From IMG/VR virus record IMGVR_UViG_3300017771_000027, positions 1 to 41,618 of that record: 41,618 bases of DNA. One strand, written 5' to 3'. Source of the stretch: a virus. The notes under the pieces are model-generated. The model did no database searches. It was not told the origin of the DNA and was given only the letters and a program-made list of their open reading frames with translations. The translations under genes and the position numbers were made by a program. Of the stretch, positions 16,603 to 27,562 are shown in pieces (position 1 is the stretch's first letter; each line of letters opens with the position of its first letter).

Positions 16603-17333
16603 TGAGTAGTGAACGTTTCAATAATTTTTCTGTATTTTTAGAATTACAAAGAAGGTCAGATACCGGAGTAGGGCATGAAAATAGAATACCATTATTTGTA
16701 AATGATATTCAAATTGCTACAAATAAACAAGCAATGTCTTTTGGAGTACCATTTTCAGGAATGACTATGGGAGAATCTAAAACTTTAACATTTGATACAG
16801 GGAAGGCAGAAAAAACTGTTAATTTATCCGGTGTATTATTAGGACAAACCATCCAAAAGAAAAAAAGCACTTCGGATAAAACTAAAAATGTAAAATTAAC
16901 TTCTTTTGAAATGGCTCAATTAATACATTCTTATGTAGATTCTAGTGCATTACAAAATGACCAATCATTAAATAAATTAGTTGTATTAATTCCTAGTAGA
17001 GTAGATGAAAATTTTAACTACCATTCAGAAGATTGGGATGGAATTGGCCCTGCTCAAGATGTTTCAGATTTAGATATTTCTCAATTACCACAAATTCCTT
17101 TTTCTTGGAAAAATAGAGAATATGATAATGAATTTACTGCTTTTACTAAAAATCCTGCTCCTTATTTTACCCCATATACTGATAGTACTGCTGATAGTAC
17201 TACCACATCTGTAGGTATGAAAGGTTTTATTCGTTCTTTTAGTACTAGTATTACAGGAGCAGATTTTCCGGCGGTACAATTTACATTAGATTTCCAAATT
17301 GCTACTGTTATAGCAGATAATCCGCTAAGTTGA
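16602..17333 (+). CDS. Putative distal tail / baseplate protein
   Basis: 243 residues, coupled to the tape measure through TAATG. Beta-rich: RIPLFVNDIQIA, GESKTLTFDTGKAEKTVNLS and a C-terminal KGFIRSFSTSITGADFPAVQ followed by FTLDFQIATV. The pattern of a first domain describing a displacement or axis and a strand-rich end, directly after the tape measure, suits a distal-tail or baseplate ring protein. No catalytic motif. Assignment from synteny and beta pattern only. Confidence 0.5.
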   Translation: MSSERFNNFSVFLELQRRSDTGVGHENRIPLFVNDIQIATNKQAMSFGVPFSGMTMGESKTLTFDTGKAEKTVNLSGVLLGQTIQKKKSTSDKTKNVKLTSFEMAQLIHSYVDSSALQNDQSLNKLVVLIPSRVDENFNYHSEDWDGIGPAQDVSDLDISQLPQIPFSWKNREYDNEFTAFTKNPAPYFTPYTDSTADSTTTSVGMKGFIRSFSTSITGADFPAVQFTLDFQIATVIADNPLS

Positions 17334-17343
17334 GGTATATGGT

Positions 17344-20082
17344 ATGGTTAATTCTTATGTGGGAGAAACATATAAATTAGTTTTTCCGTTATTAAGTAAG
17401 GGTTATTTAAATTTAAGTTTTAATGATAACAATGTTGATACAACACCTAATCCCGATGTAACTACATTATCTACAATATGGGAACATACTGATGCTTTTA
17501 CATTAGAAGCAATTATAACACCATATGATGTTAATGGAGATGCTAATAGAACAACAGGTAATGGTGTTTTAACTTCCACTAAAACTCCACCATATCCTAA
17601 TGATGGTTTATCTAATAGGGCTACTACCTATCAAAGTACTGATTTGTTAGGTAGAGCAGAAGGAACATCATATACTGATGCTCCACATAAATTAATGATT
17701 TTTTATAATACTAACTTAAAAGTATATTTAGAAAATACAACATTAGGAAGTTATAATCAACCTGCTGAATATAAAGTTGTAGCACAACTTACTAAAGGTG
17801 GAGTTACAAAAACAATTGAATCGGGAACAGTTATTAAAGCAAATGAAATATTATTTAATCAATATGACCCTAATGGATATTATGCTAATACTTCAAGTAA
17901 ATATACAAAATTAACATCTAGTGCATCTAATGTTTCTCCAAGTGCAGTTGTTACAGTTAGTGGTAGTGGATTACCTGTAAATACTAATGATAGTGGTACT
18001 GCGGCTACAGGCTCATATACTGTAAATAATCATGGTAGTACTGCCGCAGTTTCTAGTGAAGTAAAAGCAACTGCTACAATTGATATTGGTGGTAGTGGCA
18101 CTGATTATACTGTTCCTGCTGATACAAATGTAGTAAATGCAACCGGAACTATAACTATAAAAAGTATACAATCACATAGTACTTCTAATGATGGTACAGA
18201 ATTAATCATTTATCATGATGGTACAGGAGATGCAGATACTTACAGATTTTTTGCTAGAACTATAGGAACAGAAAACGCAGGTGCGGCTTTAGTAGGAAGT
18301 TTCGGAACAAGAGCCTTTGCTTATCATATAGGAGGAAGTATTAACCAAACTGCTCAACATTTAGAACTTGCTATAAGAAATGCAATGCCTACTGATATTG
18401 TAACCTCTTATGATGCTTCTAATGCTACTATTACTCTTACTATGCCCGCTAGGAGTCAATTTAACAATGCTATAACACTAGGAACTAATTTAAATTCTAC
18501 AGATTTTGTTGTATCGGGTATGGCTAATGGAAATGCAGGGAGTGAAACTAATAGTTATCTTACAATTACAGACCATGCAGATGTTACTAAACATTACAAA
18601 GCATCTGATTCTGAAGCACAGGCAACAGGAACTACAGGAACTAGTAGTGGTACGGCAGTAGTATATTATAGAAATAGTAGTAGTTTAGCCGCTACTGCTA
18701 ATAATTTAAGAAGTGCAATATTAGGTAGTAATGGTCATGGTTCTAGTAAATTTAGTATTACTTATGGTAATCCTTTAACTTTAACTTCACAAGGAACAGG
18801 AAGTGCGGGTAATAGTAGTGGAGGAGATTCTGCTATTGCTGATACAAATTTAGTAGATGCAGATTTAACTTATACACAGTTTACAGGAGGGGCTAATGAA
18901 GTTAAAAATAATAATTTTTATGTTATGATAGATAATACTGTTTCAGGTAACGTAACTAAAAATTATCAAATGGCAGTAGCAAGTGATGCTACATTTACAA
19001 CCGGAAGTACGGGAACTAGTGCAGATGGAACTGCGGTTGTCTATTTTGCAAAGGGAGCAGATAATACGGCTACGGCAGGAAATTTAGAAACTGCTATTGA
19101 AAGTAGTAATGGGCATAATGGTGGAATTGTTGTTAGTGGAAGTGGAACTTCAAGAACGCTAACTCAAGCAACTATAGGTAGTCTTAATAATGAAGGAAAT
19201 ACAACTATAACAAACTATGGAAGTGGATTTTCTAATTCTAATTTTAGTAGTGGTTCATTTACTCCCGCAACAACTCCCAATAAATATTTAGAAGTTACAG
19301 ATGCGGCAGGAACAGTAAGAAGATATCATGCGGCTACAATCGAATCACAAAACTCTACTGCTACAATAGGTGGAGTTGTTTATGTTTACTTTACTAATCA
19401 TGCTACTCCTGCAACTCTTGCTACTAATCTTGAAACTGCTATAGAACATTCTAATGGTCATAATGGTAGTATTAGTGTTTCTAGAAGTGGAGCAGTTCTA
19501 ACATTAAGTATTACTACTGACAATAATCAAGCAATAAGTGAAACCTTTGATAGTAATTTAGCAATAAGTAGTGCGGGTTCTGCAACTAACAATGTTTATT
19601 CGTGGAATACTTCAAATAATTTAATTATTAATGTAAGTTCTAATGAGGCTATTAAGATTGGTAGAGGTTCTAAAATTTATGATTCTAGTACTACATTAGT
19701 GGGAACAGTAGCATCAGTTGGTGGGAATGCAATAACTTTGACTTCTGCTCCTGCTACTACTGTTACAAGTACTTTATATGTAAACCAACCTAAAGAAGCA
19801 TTATATTTAGAAGAAATATTTAAAATTTCTTTAACATATAATAATGGAATGGTTAGTTTATTTGTAAATAGTTCTGAAGTCGTAAAAGAAAATACTAATA
19901 TGATAAACTTTCAACTACATGCTTCCGATTGTAAAATAGGGCGAGGAAGTTCAAATAGTGAACAATTTTATGGTGAGTTATATGAGATAGCATATCATAA
20001 GGGTAAAAACCCATGTGAGGGTGATAGAACTTTAACTCCTAGTTATAATGATATTTTACTTTACTATAGGTTTGGTGTATAA
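17344..20082 (+). CDS. Tail protein: LamG-like fold split by tandem beta repeats
   Basis: 912 residues. The first ~160 residues (TIWEHTDAFTLEAIITPYD, HKLMIFYNTNLKVYLEN) and the last ~110 (LEEIFKISLTYNNGMVSLFV, CKIGRGSSNSEQFYGELYEI) together look like one laminin-G/concanavalin-type sandwich, a fold that often binds sugars. Between them lies a Gly/Ser/Thr/Asn-rich insertion with about four repeats of ~115-125 residues. It lies between the distal-tail gene and the hub gene. Likely a tail-tip or receptor-binding part; LamG identity is inferred from pattern. Confidence 0.55.
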   Translation: MVNSYVGETYKLVFPLLSKGYLNLSFNDNNVDTTPNPDVTTLSTIWEHTDAFTLEAIITPYDVNGDANRTTGNGVLTSTKTPPYPNDGLSNRATTYQSTDLLGRAEGTSYTDAPHKLMIFYNTNLKVYLENTTLGSYNQPAEYKVVAQLTKGGVTKTIESGTVIKANEILFNQYDPNGYYANTSSKYTKLTSSASNVSPSAVVTVSGSGLPVNTNDSGTAATGSYTVNNHGSTAAVSSEVKATATIDIGGSGTDYTVPADTNVVNATGTITIKSIQSHSTSNDGTELIIYHDGTGDADTYRFFARTIGTENAGAALVGSFGTRAFAYHIGGSINQTAQHLELAIRNAMPTDIVTSYDASNATITLTMPARSQFNNAITLGTNLNSTDFVVSGMANGNAGSETNSYLTITDHADVTKHYKASDSEAQATGTTGTSSGTAVVYYRNSSSLAATANNLRSAILGSNGHGSSKFSITYGNPLTLTSQGTGSAGNSSGGDSAIADTNLVDADLTYTQFTGGANEVKNNNFYVMIDNTVSGNVTKNYQMAVASDATFTTGSTGTSADGTAVVYFAKGADNTATAGNLETAIESSNGHNGGIVVSGSGTSRTLTQATIGSLNNEGNTTITNYGSGFSNSNFSSGSFTPATTPNKYLEVTDAAGTVRRYHAATIESQNSTATIGGVVYVYFTNHATPATLATNLETAIEHSNGHNGSISVSRSGAVLTLSITTDNNQAISETFDSNLAISSAGSATNNVYSWNTSNNLIINVSSNEAIKIGRGSKIYDSSTTLVGTVASVGGNAITLTSAPATTVTSTLYVNQPKEALYLEEIFKISLTYNNGMVSLFVNSSEVVKENTNMINFQLHASDCKIGRGSSNSEQFYGELYEIAYHKGKNPCEGDRTLTPSYNDILLYYRFGV
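18150..19570 (+). repeat. tandem ~115-125-residue protein repeats
   Basis: Each unit has a strand pair with a charged residue (for example LEVTDAAGTVRRYHA), a helix and a short signature such as NLETAIEHSNGHNG, then strands. Signature positions are near 18350 (divergent), 18700, 19085 and 19425, so spacing is ~340-385 nt. DNA identity between units is low, so the duplications are old. Confidence 0.65.
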
Positions 20083-20084
20083 AG

Positions 20085-23000
20085 ATGACAGGTAGAATAA
20101 TATATCCTGTAAATGCAGGTGTTGACCCTGCTACTGTAGTAACTAGTTATCCTCATTATAATTGGCTCAATGGCGTTAATGCCGATGAATTTGATAATAA
20201 TAGAGCATTTACTTCTGTTTCAGTCAATCCCATTTTAAAGGCTATAGATTTAGAAGAAGAAAATTCAACCGCTACAACTACGTTTACAGATAACACTTGT
20301 GATTATGCATCGGGAGCAACTACAATAACACATGACGCTAATGTAAATATAATACAAGGTTTACAAGTAACAGGTAGTGGTATTCCTGTTAATTCATATA
20401 TAGTTAGTATTACTGATACAACGCATTTTGTAATAAATGCCGCTACAACTAATGGAAGTACTGTTACAAATGGAACACTTACGTTTTCACATTTTGTTTC
20501 TTCAGCAATGTTTACTGAAATAAGAAATACTTCTCATAATGTGGGTATATCTAATGATAGTACTGATAAAGTAGGAAATAGAATATTACCAATAACTGCT
20601 GATATTTCTGATTATTGTTCTACTTATGTTAATACACCTTCATATAAAATAAAAATATATAATCCCGATGTAACAGATACAGAAATTAATAGAAAATTAG
20701 TATATGCAGTTAATGATAATTATCCTGCAACTGCTACAGTAGGATTAGATATTGATAATTATGATTATTTTATATTACTAAATCCTGAAATTGTAAGTGT
20801 AGGTTCTGATACTGTTAGACCACATTTTGCTAAAATTACTAATATTATTGCCATTGATGAATTTGGAGATGGGGTAGAGTTTGAACCTAAATACCATACG
20901 ACTATACCAAAAAATACAAAGTTTGAAATCTATAAAGGGCCGCCTAAAACAGACACTAGTGTATTAGCAGTAAGTTATGGTTTAAGAGGAGATGCTTCTG
21001 CTTCGACTCCAAAATACGATACTATTAGTAGTGTTAGTCTTCCTACATTTTATTTTTATAATGATAGATTAGATGTTAAAAATCAGTTAGACTATGGTGA
21101 AAAATATACATTAACATCTACAAGATGGTGGGCATATTCTACTTCTATAACCATAAATACGGGAGTTGCTTTAGCCCAATATGAAGGATATAATTCTAGT
21201 AAATACTTTACAATGAGTCAAGCAGACTTTAATAAAATAATAGCAGGGCAATCGTTATTTACAGATGCAGGGGTTTTTGTTGGAAATGTAGAAGTAAAAT
21301 CATTTCACTCGAATTCCGGTGAATATAGAGTATACCTAGATTATGCTAGAGTTGCAGTAAGTACTATTAGTAGTAATACAACATATAAAATTGGTAAAAC
21401 ACATCAAAATATTGTGTTTAAAACGAAAAGTAAATTTAATAATCTAATATCTAATTTGGGTAAATCAAGTTTAAATGCAACATTAGTAGATGAACATAAA
21501 AATACTGATACTACAGATTCGGGCAATGCCTTTAACCCTACACGTTGGCATACCGCTTTTCCTAATGCAAAACGACATAGTTCTGATTTAGTTGCAGTTA
21601 CCGCTAATTCTGAAAATGGTTCACTAGTTGGGCCACAAAAATATTTATCATTTGAAAAATCTAAAAATCAAAATGATAGAGTAGAAAGTGTTCAATCTGC
21701 ATTATTAAATAAACCTAGAAGCCACTTAAGTCAATTGGCTAGAGTATCTATAAGAGATAATTCAGGTATGGCAAACATAAAATATCTAGAAAACAGTCAA
21801 TTTAGAATGAGAAATGCTATTTATAATGATGAATTTAAGTATAAAAAAATAGAAGATTATTTGTCTGAAACTATAGATATTTTGGTAAGCAATACTTCTT
21901 CTACAGTATTTACAGTTAGCAATTTAAATGTAAAAATGGATTTATCTGCATATTTAGCAACTAATGATATTGTGTTAATAGATAACTATTATTATGTTAT
22001 TAATACTTTAAACGCAAAGGCTTCTGATACCACACAAACTTTTACTATTAAGGCTAAGAGGCTAACAACTTCTCCTACATGGACAGTTACAGGAACAGTA
22101 GAGACTGTAGATAAGAAATCTTTACAAGTTTCTCCTATTAGTAACACATCTTATGTAAACTTTGACTTTGAAGCAGATACCGAAGTAGAACATCTACGGT
22201 CTAATTTGGTAACTATTAATTCTCATTCTATTGATAAGACAGAATCAAAAATGTATCAAACTAGATTAGTAATTAATAATTTTCCTTCACATGTAAATGA
22301 AATAGAATTTGCAGATAAGAATAATAGATATGCAAAAATATTAGATGCATCAAGAAAATTTTATCAAAATACAAATATTAGTAGATTATATTATTATGCA
22401 GGAGCGTATGCAATTACTGATGAAGTTTTTACAGGTACTATAGAAAATATTACAAGTAAACAAGAAGAAGGTCAAATTTTCTATAATATTGAGGGGAGAG
22501 ATGATACTGCTAAATTATTAAATAGAACAATAACTACTAATTTAAATAGTACTAGTGATATGAATTATTCTAGTATTACTCCAATATTAAATATGACAGG
22601 TCATGGAAGTGGGGCTACTGTTGGTACTTCATCACTAGTTGTTACTGTTACAGGAGTTGCAGGTGGTACATTAGATGGCACATTAAACCACATTGCTAAA
22701 TATGGAATATTAGCAAATCAGAATGGTGTTTTTATTGGTGAAGTTTCTTCCGCTACTATAAATAGTACAACAGTTACTATAACTTTAACTCATCCTACTA
22801 CTTTAGTTTCTTCTGATGTTACTTCTGTTAAATATTATGACCCATTTTCTGATACTTATTATAATTATGTTAGTGGAGTAAAAATGTTTGGTGCTAATAT
22901 TTTAAATACTGATAGTACATTAAACGGTGTAGATATGATAGAAAAAGGAATAACGTTTGATAAAGGATTAGATATAGATTATAGTAATGCTAATGGATTT

Positions 23001-26000
23001 ACAAATTCTAACTTATTTAATACTTCTAATTCCGGTTCTTTTGAAGAAGACAATACATTAGGTTATGATATTAATGGCCCTAAATCTATTAGTTCAGGAG
23101 ATAGTGATTTTGCTATTCTTATTGGTAATGAAAATGGAGTTTCTATAACTCAAAATGATATTACTACAGTTAATTCAGAAAGTTTTGATATAGTTAATAT
23201 ACAAGCAAAGGATGAATCAAACACTATAATAAGTATTGCTCCTAGATTTCCTATGGTTTTAGGAAGGGTTGAAGTTAATACTTCGGATACTAGAGGAAAT
23301 TGTAGCATTTATACTCTTAATAATAATATAAATACAGGTGGTATAATACACACTTTAAATGATACTAATTCTAATATTTACACTCCAAAGGAAAGCATAC
23401 GATATTGGGATATGCAAAAGTTCCCCGCAGGAACATTAACAAGAACATCAGATACTATATATTTTAATGGTAAAAGACCACAAAAGATACAAGGTTATGG
23501 AGTTGGTTATGGAGTTAGAGTAAATGGTGCTACTTTTGTTCCTACTGCAACTTTAACTAATTTACCAATAAACGGAAGTAATACATTAAACAATTGGAAT
23601 TATCTTCAAAACTTTTATGGGCAACCACAAAGTAAGTTAATACAATCTTATGCAAACCTACTTAGTTCTCAATTTTCAGAATTAAATATTCAATATAAGG
23701 AGTTTGAACAAATAGACCCTAGAACATTACCATTTGAATTGATGGCTACAGGTGATATATACCCCAATTCTAAATTGCGTTGGAATCATATGGCAAATAG
23801 TAATCACAGTAGTCAAGAATATGATTCTTATGGAATACTTTTAGAAGAACCATCTAGAGATTCGGCAACTACAACTACACATCAAAATTATGATGGTACA
23901 AGTAATCAAACTATCTCCGGTGAAAATAATTTTGAAATAGATACTATTGTTAATGCTACACAAAAACCTTCAGAAATGAGAAGATATGGTGTTGTTAGAT
24001 TAGTAGAAGCAACTTTTGATTGGCACTTTAATCCTGTAGATTTTGAATCGCTAAAACATGTAGAAGAAATTCCTACTGTAAATTATTTTGAATATGTGAT
24101 GATAGCAAAACCTACACTTTTAACAGATTCACATTCAATTACAATAAGTAATGATTCTGATGTTCATGTCAATGCACATAGCGGAGTTAGTGATGCTATC
24201 TCCAATGTATATTTTTCTACAGACTATATTGGTTCTAATGATGCTGACGGCACAGATACAAATTTACCAAATGGATTTATTGCGGGAAGACATGGTACTG
24301 ATTGGGATGATGCTACTGATACATCGGGTAATTATAGTAATCGTGGAGCAGGTGCTAATCTTACTGCTAACAGTTTATTGCAATTTGCAGGATATGCTAC
24401 GGGTTCTACTACGGGCAGTATTAAACATCTAGGAACAATTGCATTTCCTATATGGAGAAATACTGAACACATGATAGATAATTTATCTACTACATCGGAT
24501 GTCGCAACTTCTGCATTTGTTAAAACTGCTAGGCAGAAGAGAAGTGCAGATATTAGATTTACTAATGTATTTATTAGTGGATATGAAACAGAATTAAATA
24601 CTTTTAAATTGGGTAAATTAAAAAGTGGTTCGGCTTATTTTGAATCACAAAATATTATTTTACCTATTATTACAGAAGATAGAAGTGGAGAAACCCATCC
24701 AAAAGATAAAAATTTTAGTCCTTTCATTCATGCTGATGATTGGTTTAGTCAAGAAACTAATTTCTTACATACATCTAGAGTAATAAATGCCCTATCTCAA
24801 AGACTTAATAATAGTGCATCTGAAACTACAATTGCAGATAAATATGGATTAGGAATTACTTCTGACAATGCTGATACGGCAACGGTTCACCCATACAATA
24901 ATTGTATTGGTGTATTTAAAGATTTAATAGATGCTACACATGATAGTAAAATTGCAATCCCTAATAACACAATAGTTTCAGGCCCACTATCATTAGATAC
25001 TACGGCTCGATATGATGCATATTTAGCAGATTTAGGTTCTGATAATAACCAAGACCAATTAACACTTAATTCTATGATTCAAACATATCCTAATAGTAAA
25101 TATTTATCTATGGGAGGCACAAGAGTTCCTGCTGATTTCTTAATTAAAAAACAAAGTGCAAGGGCAAACACAAGTTTAAAACATTCTATTAATAGTAATA
25201 GTGATGGAACAGTTGCTTCAGCACAAATGGTAGTAAAACCAACCTTTGACTTAACTGCGGTATCAAACACACTAGTCTTTAGTAATAGTAATAAAACTGT
25301 AACATTCACACATAATGCGGCAAGCCTACATACTTGGTTAAGTTTTGTTCCTAACTTAACAGGATATTATATTGTATCTGAAAAATTAACTAGTGGTAAT
25401 ACAATTAGAGAACAAAAGGATTTTGGTCATCCTAGATTTATTAGTAAAATAATTTCTCATACTATTTCTACTGCTCCTACCACTAGTGCTATTGAAGCCC
25501 ACACTATTACATTTGATACTGCAATTGATGTTTCAAATAATGGTACAGTATATAGATTAATGAAAATGTCTGAAACTACTTTTGAAGACACCACAGATGA
25601 AATAGCATTTAATGTACTACAACATGATGACACGGCAGTTAATTTCAAATCACTAGGTAAAGATGACGAAAATTTAGAATATCAAGAATCTATTTATTAT
25701 ATGTTTTTATTATTAAACATAGATACGGCAAATACATTTATAGAAAGTAGAACAAATTCAATAGTAAATAGTGGATTTACAGATGGTGAAATAATTAAAG
25801 CCAATGTTACAGATGGTGAACATTCTTCTGTTGTATATCTTACTGTTTCAACTACTAGAAAGAGTTTATTAGATGTAACTGAATCAGCATTAGTTTGGAC
25901 TTTTGGTGGAAAATTAAATGGAAATGGTGTAGTATCTGTATCTGAAATATTTGATGTAACTCTAGGTACAAATAATAAATTAAAGGATGCTAAAATTTGT

Positions 26001-27212
26001 CATATAGGAACGAGTTTTGACGTTGGTTCTAATATAGATACTGAAATACAAAATATAGTTAAAGAAGCAGATTTAGACTTTGATTATAGTAATACATATA
26101 TTGAAGAAACAAATAATATTGTAGAATCACAGGGGTCTAATGGGGCTTTAGGAGTACATATAAATAAAATAAATTGTTATTCTGCTATAGAGAATGTAGC
26201 AGTAGGTGATATATTATATACTGAACGAGGTAAATTAGTAGGAACTGTTGCAAGTATTGGTCAAGGGTATGGAAGTAGTGTTAACAATATGATAACATTT
26301 ACATCTTCAGCATCAGATGTATTAGGAATGTATTATGTTCCACTACAAGGAGATGAATTAGTAAAGATTGATAGAAAGACCTTTACTGCTAATATTAATT
26401 TAGAAAACGTAAACCTATTAACTACTTTAAATTCATTAGCATCTAGAAGAGGAGTAGAATATAGTATTAAAAATGGTAAAGTACATACAAGTAATTTTGG
26501 AGACACTAAAAAATTAAGAAAATATGAAATTAGTTATTTAAAAACAGATACTTTAATGTCGGTTGAAAATAGTGTTAGTATGTTTGATAAAGCAAATAAA
26601 GTTACAATTATTGGGGATAAAATTTCTTATACCCTTGACCAAATTAATAGAGAAGAAACAAAGGAAATAACAATTGTTGACCCTCATATTAAGACACAAG
26701 CAGATGCAGAAATAAAAGCAAGTAGAATTTTAGAAACTCATAATAAAAAAACATATAAAGTTAAAATTAAATTACAGAAAAAAGGATTAGAATTACTTGA
26801 AGCAGGAGATATAGTAAATCTTAACTTTACAAATCACGGTATACCAAAAGGAGATTATATGGTTTTTGAAATAGAAAATGCATTAGCAGGATTATTAACA
26901 ATAACAGTAGGTACTTTTGATAAAAATATTGCAGAAAGATTATCAGAAATAAATATTGAAAAGGCTATTTCAGAGGCTACTACTTTTAGTAAAAATAAAA
27001 AAACTACTATTTCAGGAAAAAGCATCTTTGATGATATAAATATAAATGAAGTTACCTTCGCCTATACTATATCTAGCACGGAAGGAGATTCTAATTTAGG
27101 ATTTGACGACACAATTGGATTTACAGAAACAGTAGGAATAGAAACTAGTACACAGGTAAGAGATGAATTTAATGATGCAGAATACCATACTTGGAAAGGA
27201 AGAACACGGTGA
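20085..27212 (+). CDS. Giant tail hub / baseplate protein
   Basis: 2375 residues. The C-terminal part (about residues 2090-2300) resembles tail-hub proteins of the gp27/Tal group: INLENVNLLTTLNSLASRRG, SVSMFDKANKVTIIGDK, DPHIKTQADAEIKASRILET and LLEAGDIVNLNFTNHGIPKG followed by strand-rich sequence. The N-terminus has a small beta module (QGLQVTGSGIPVNSYIVSIT) also common in tail proteins. The long middle is Asn/Thr/Ser-rich, beta-rich and without recognisable catalytic motif. It starts 3 nt after the previous gene. The size is several times that of a minimal hub, so adhesion or carbohydrate-binding domains are probably inserted. Hub call moderately sure; middle unknown. Confidence 0.65.
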   Translation: MTGRIIYPVNAGVDPATVVTSYPHYNWLNGVNADEFDNNRAFTSVSVNPILKAIDLEEENSTATTTFTDNTCDYASGATTITHDANVNIIQGLQVTGSGIPVNSYIVSITDTTHFVINAATTNGSTVTNGTLTFSHFVSSAMFTEIRNTSHNVGISNDSTDKVGNRILPITADISDYCSTYVNTPSYKIKIYNPDVTDTEINRKLVYAVNDNYPATATVGLDIDNYDYFILLNPEIVSVGSDTVRPHFAKITNIIAIDEFGDGVEFEPKYHTTIPKNTKFEIYKGPPKTDTSVLAVSYGLRGDASASTPKYDTISSVSLPTFYFYNDRLDVKNQLDYGEKYTLTSTRWWAYSTSITINTGVALAQYEGYNSSKYFTMSQADFNKIIAGQSLFTDAGVFVGNVEVKSFHSNSGEYRVYLDYARVAVSTISSNTTYKIGKTHQNIVFKTKSKFNNLISNLGKSSLNATLVDEHKNTDTTDSGNAFNPTRWHTAFPNAKRHSSDLVAVTANSENGSLVGPQKYLSFEKSKNQNDRVESVQSALLNKPRSHLSQLARVSIRDNSGMANIKYLENSQFRMRNAIYNDEFKYKKIEDYLSETIDILVSNTSSTVFTVSNLNVKMDLSAYLATNDIVLIDNYYYVINTLNAKASDTTQTFTIKAKRLTTSPTWTVTGTVETVDKKSLQVSPISNTSYVNFDFEADTEVEHLRSNLVTINSHSIDKTESKMYQTRLVINNFPSHVNEIEFADKNNRYAKILDASRKFYQNTNISRLYYYAGAYAITDEVFTGTIENITSKQEEGQIFYNIEGRDDTAKLLNRTITTNLNSTSDMNYSSITPILNMTGHGSGATVGTSSLVVTVTGVAGGTLDGTLNHIAKYGILANQNGVFIGEVSSATINSTTVTITLTHPTTLVSSDVTSVKYYDPFSDTYYNYVSGVKMFGANILNTDSTLNGVDMIEKGITFDKGLDIDYSNANGFTNSNLFNTSNSGSFEEDNTLGYDINGPKSISSGDSDFAILIGNENGVSITQNDITTVNSESFDIVNIQAKDESNTIISIAPRFPMVLGRVEVNTSDTRGNCSIYTLNNNINTGGIIHTLNDTNSNIYTPKESIRYWDMQKFPAGTLTRTSDTIYFNGKRPQKIQGYGVGYGVRVNGATFVPTATLTNLPINGSNTLNNWNYLQNFYGQPQSKLIQSYANLLSSQFSELNIQYKEFEQIDPRTLPFELMATGDIYPNSKLRWNHMANSNHSSQEYDSYGILLEEPSRDSATTTTHQNYDGTSNQTISGENNFEIDTIVNATQKPSEMRRYGVVRLVEATFDWHFNPVDFESLKHVEEIPTVNYFEYVMIAKPTLLTDSHSITISNDSDVHVNAHSGVSDAISNVYFSTDYIGSNDADGTDTNLPNGFIAGRHGTDWDDATDTSGNYSNRGAGANLTANSLLQFAGYATGSTTGSIKHLGTIAFPIWRNTEHMIDNLSTTSDVATSAFVKTARQKRSADIRFTNVFISGYETELNTFKLGKLKSGSAYFESQNIILPIITEDRSGETHPKDKNFSPFIHADDWFSQETNFLHTSRVINALSQRLNNSASETTIADKYGLGITSDNADTATVHPYNNCIGVFKDLIDATHDSKIAIPNNTIVSGPLSLDTTARYDAYLADLGSDNNQDQLTLNSMIQTYPNSKYLSMGGTRVPADFLIKKQSARANTSLKHSINSNSDGTVASAQMVVKPTFDLTAVSNTLVFSNSNKTVTFTHNAASLHTWLSFVPNLTGYYIVSEKLTSGNTIREQKDFGHPRFISKIISHTISTAPTTSAIEAHTITFDTAIDVSNNGTVYRLMKMSETTFEDTTDEIAFNVLQHDDTAVNFKSLGKDDENLEYQESIYYMFLLLNIDTANTFIESRTNSIVNSGFTDGEIIKANVTDGEHSSVVYLTVSTTRKSLLDVTESALVWTFGGKLNGNGVVSVSEIFDVTLGTNNKLKDAKICHIGTSFDVGSNIDTEIQNIVKEADLDFDYSNTYIEETNNIVESQGSNGALGVHINKINCYSAIENVAVGDILYTERGKLVGTVASIGQGYGSSVNNMITFTSSASDVLGMYYVPLQGDELVKIDRKTFTANINLENVNLLTTLNSLASRRGVEYSIKNGKVHTSNFGDTKKLRKYEISYLKTDTLMSVENSVSMFDKANKVTIIGDKISYTLDQINREETKEITIVDPHIKTQADAEIKASRILETHNKKTYKVKIKLQKKGLELLEAGDIVNLNFTNHGIPKGDYMVFEIENALAGLLTITVGTFDKNIAERLSEINIEKAISEATTFSKNKKTTISGKSIFDDININEVTFAYTISSTEGDSNLGFDDTIGFTETVGIETSTQVRDEFNDAEYHTWKGRTR

Positions 27213-27217
27213 ATAAT

Positions 27218-27562
27218 ATGACAATAGTAAATGATGGAAAAAAGGATATTGCTACGAATTATATTAAAACTAATTACACTACAATTAAAGTTGGTAACGG
27301 TGGAGATGATACTGCTTCATCACAAACAGATTTAGATTCTGTTATTTATACTAAAACAGGGCAAACTCCTAATGTTGTTGGAAATTCATTAAATTGGTCT
27401 ATAGATATAACCGGAGCAAATTTAGGAACTCAAGGTATATCAGAACTAGGTATATTCCATAAAGATAACGATACATTACTAAGCCGCACCTCTTTTTCAA
27501 ATACAGGAATAGTACCTTCGGGCGACACAATAACATTTAAAATTAAATTGGAGGTGAGTTAA
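27218..27562 (+). CDS. Small tail protein between hub and fibre
   Basis: 114 residues from the ATG at 27218 with GGTGA before it, just after the hub stop; an upstream TTG frame start overlaps the hub and is unlikely. Beta-rich, with QGISELGIFHKDNDTLLSRT and TITFKIKLEV, a pattern seen in small collar or fibre-attachment proteins of tails (a conserved E-L/I-G-hydrophobic turn, then an R-T-x-F strand). It overlaps the fibre gene by one base. Possible adaptor between hub and fibre. Confidence 0.5.
   Translation: MTIVNDGKKDIATNYIKTNYTTIKVGNGGDDTASSQTDLDSVIYTKTGQTPNVVGNSLNWSIDITGANLGTQGISELGIFHKDNDTLLSRTSFSNTGIVPSGDTITFKIKLEVS

Noticed and set aside
24151-24432. 93-residue + strand frame within the hub gene
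   Set aside because: Met/Ile/Leu-rich shadow of the hub reading frame without a start signal.
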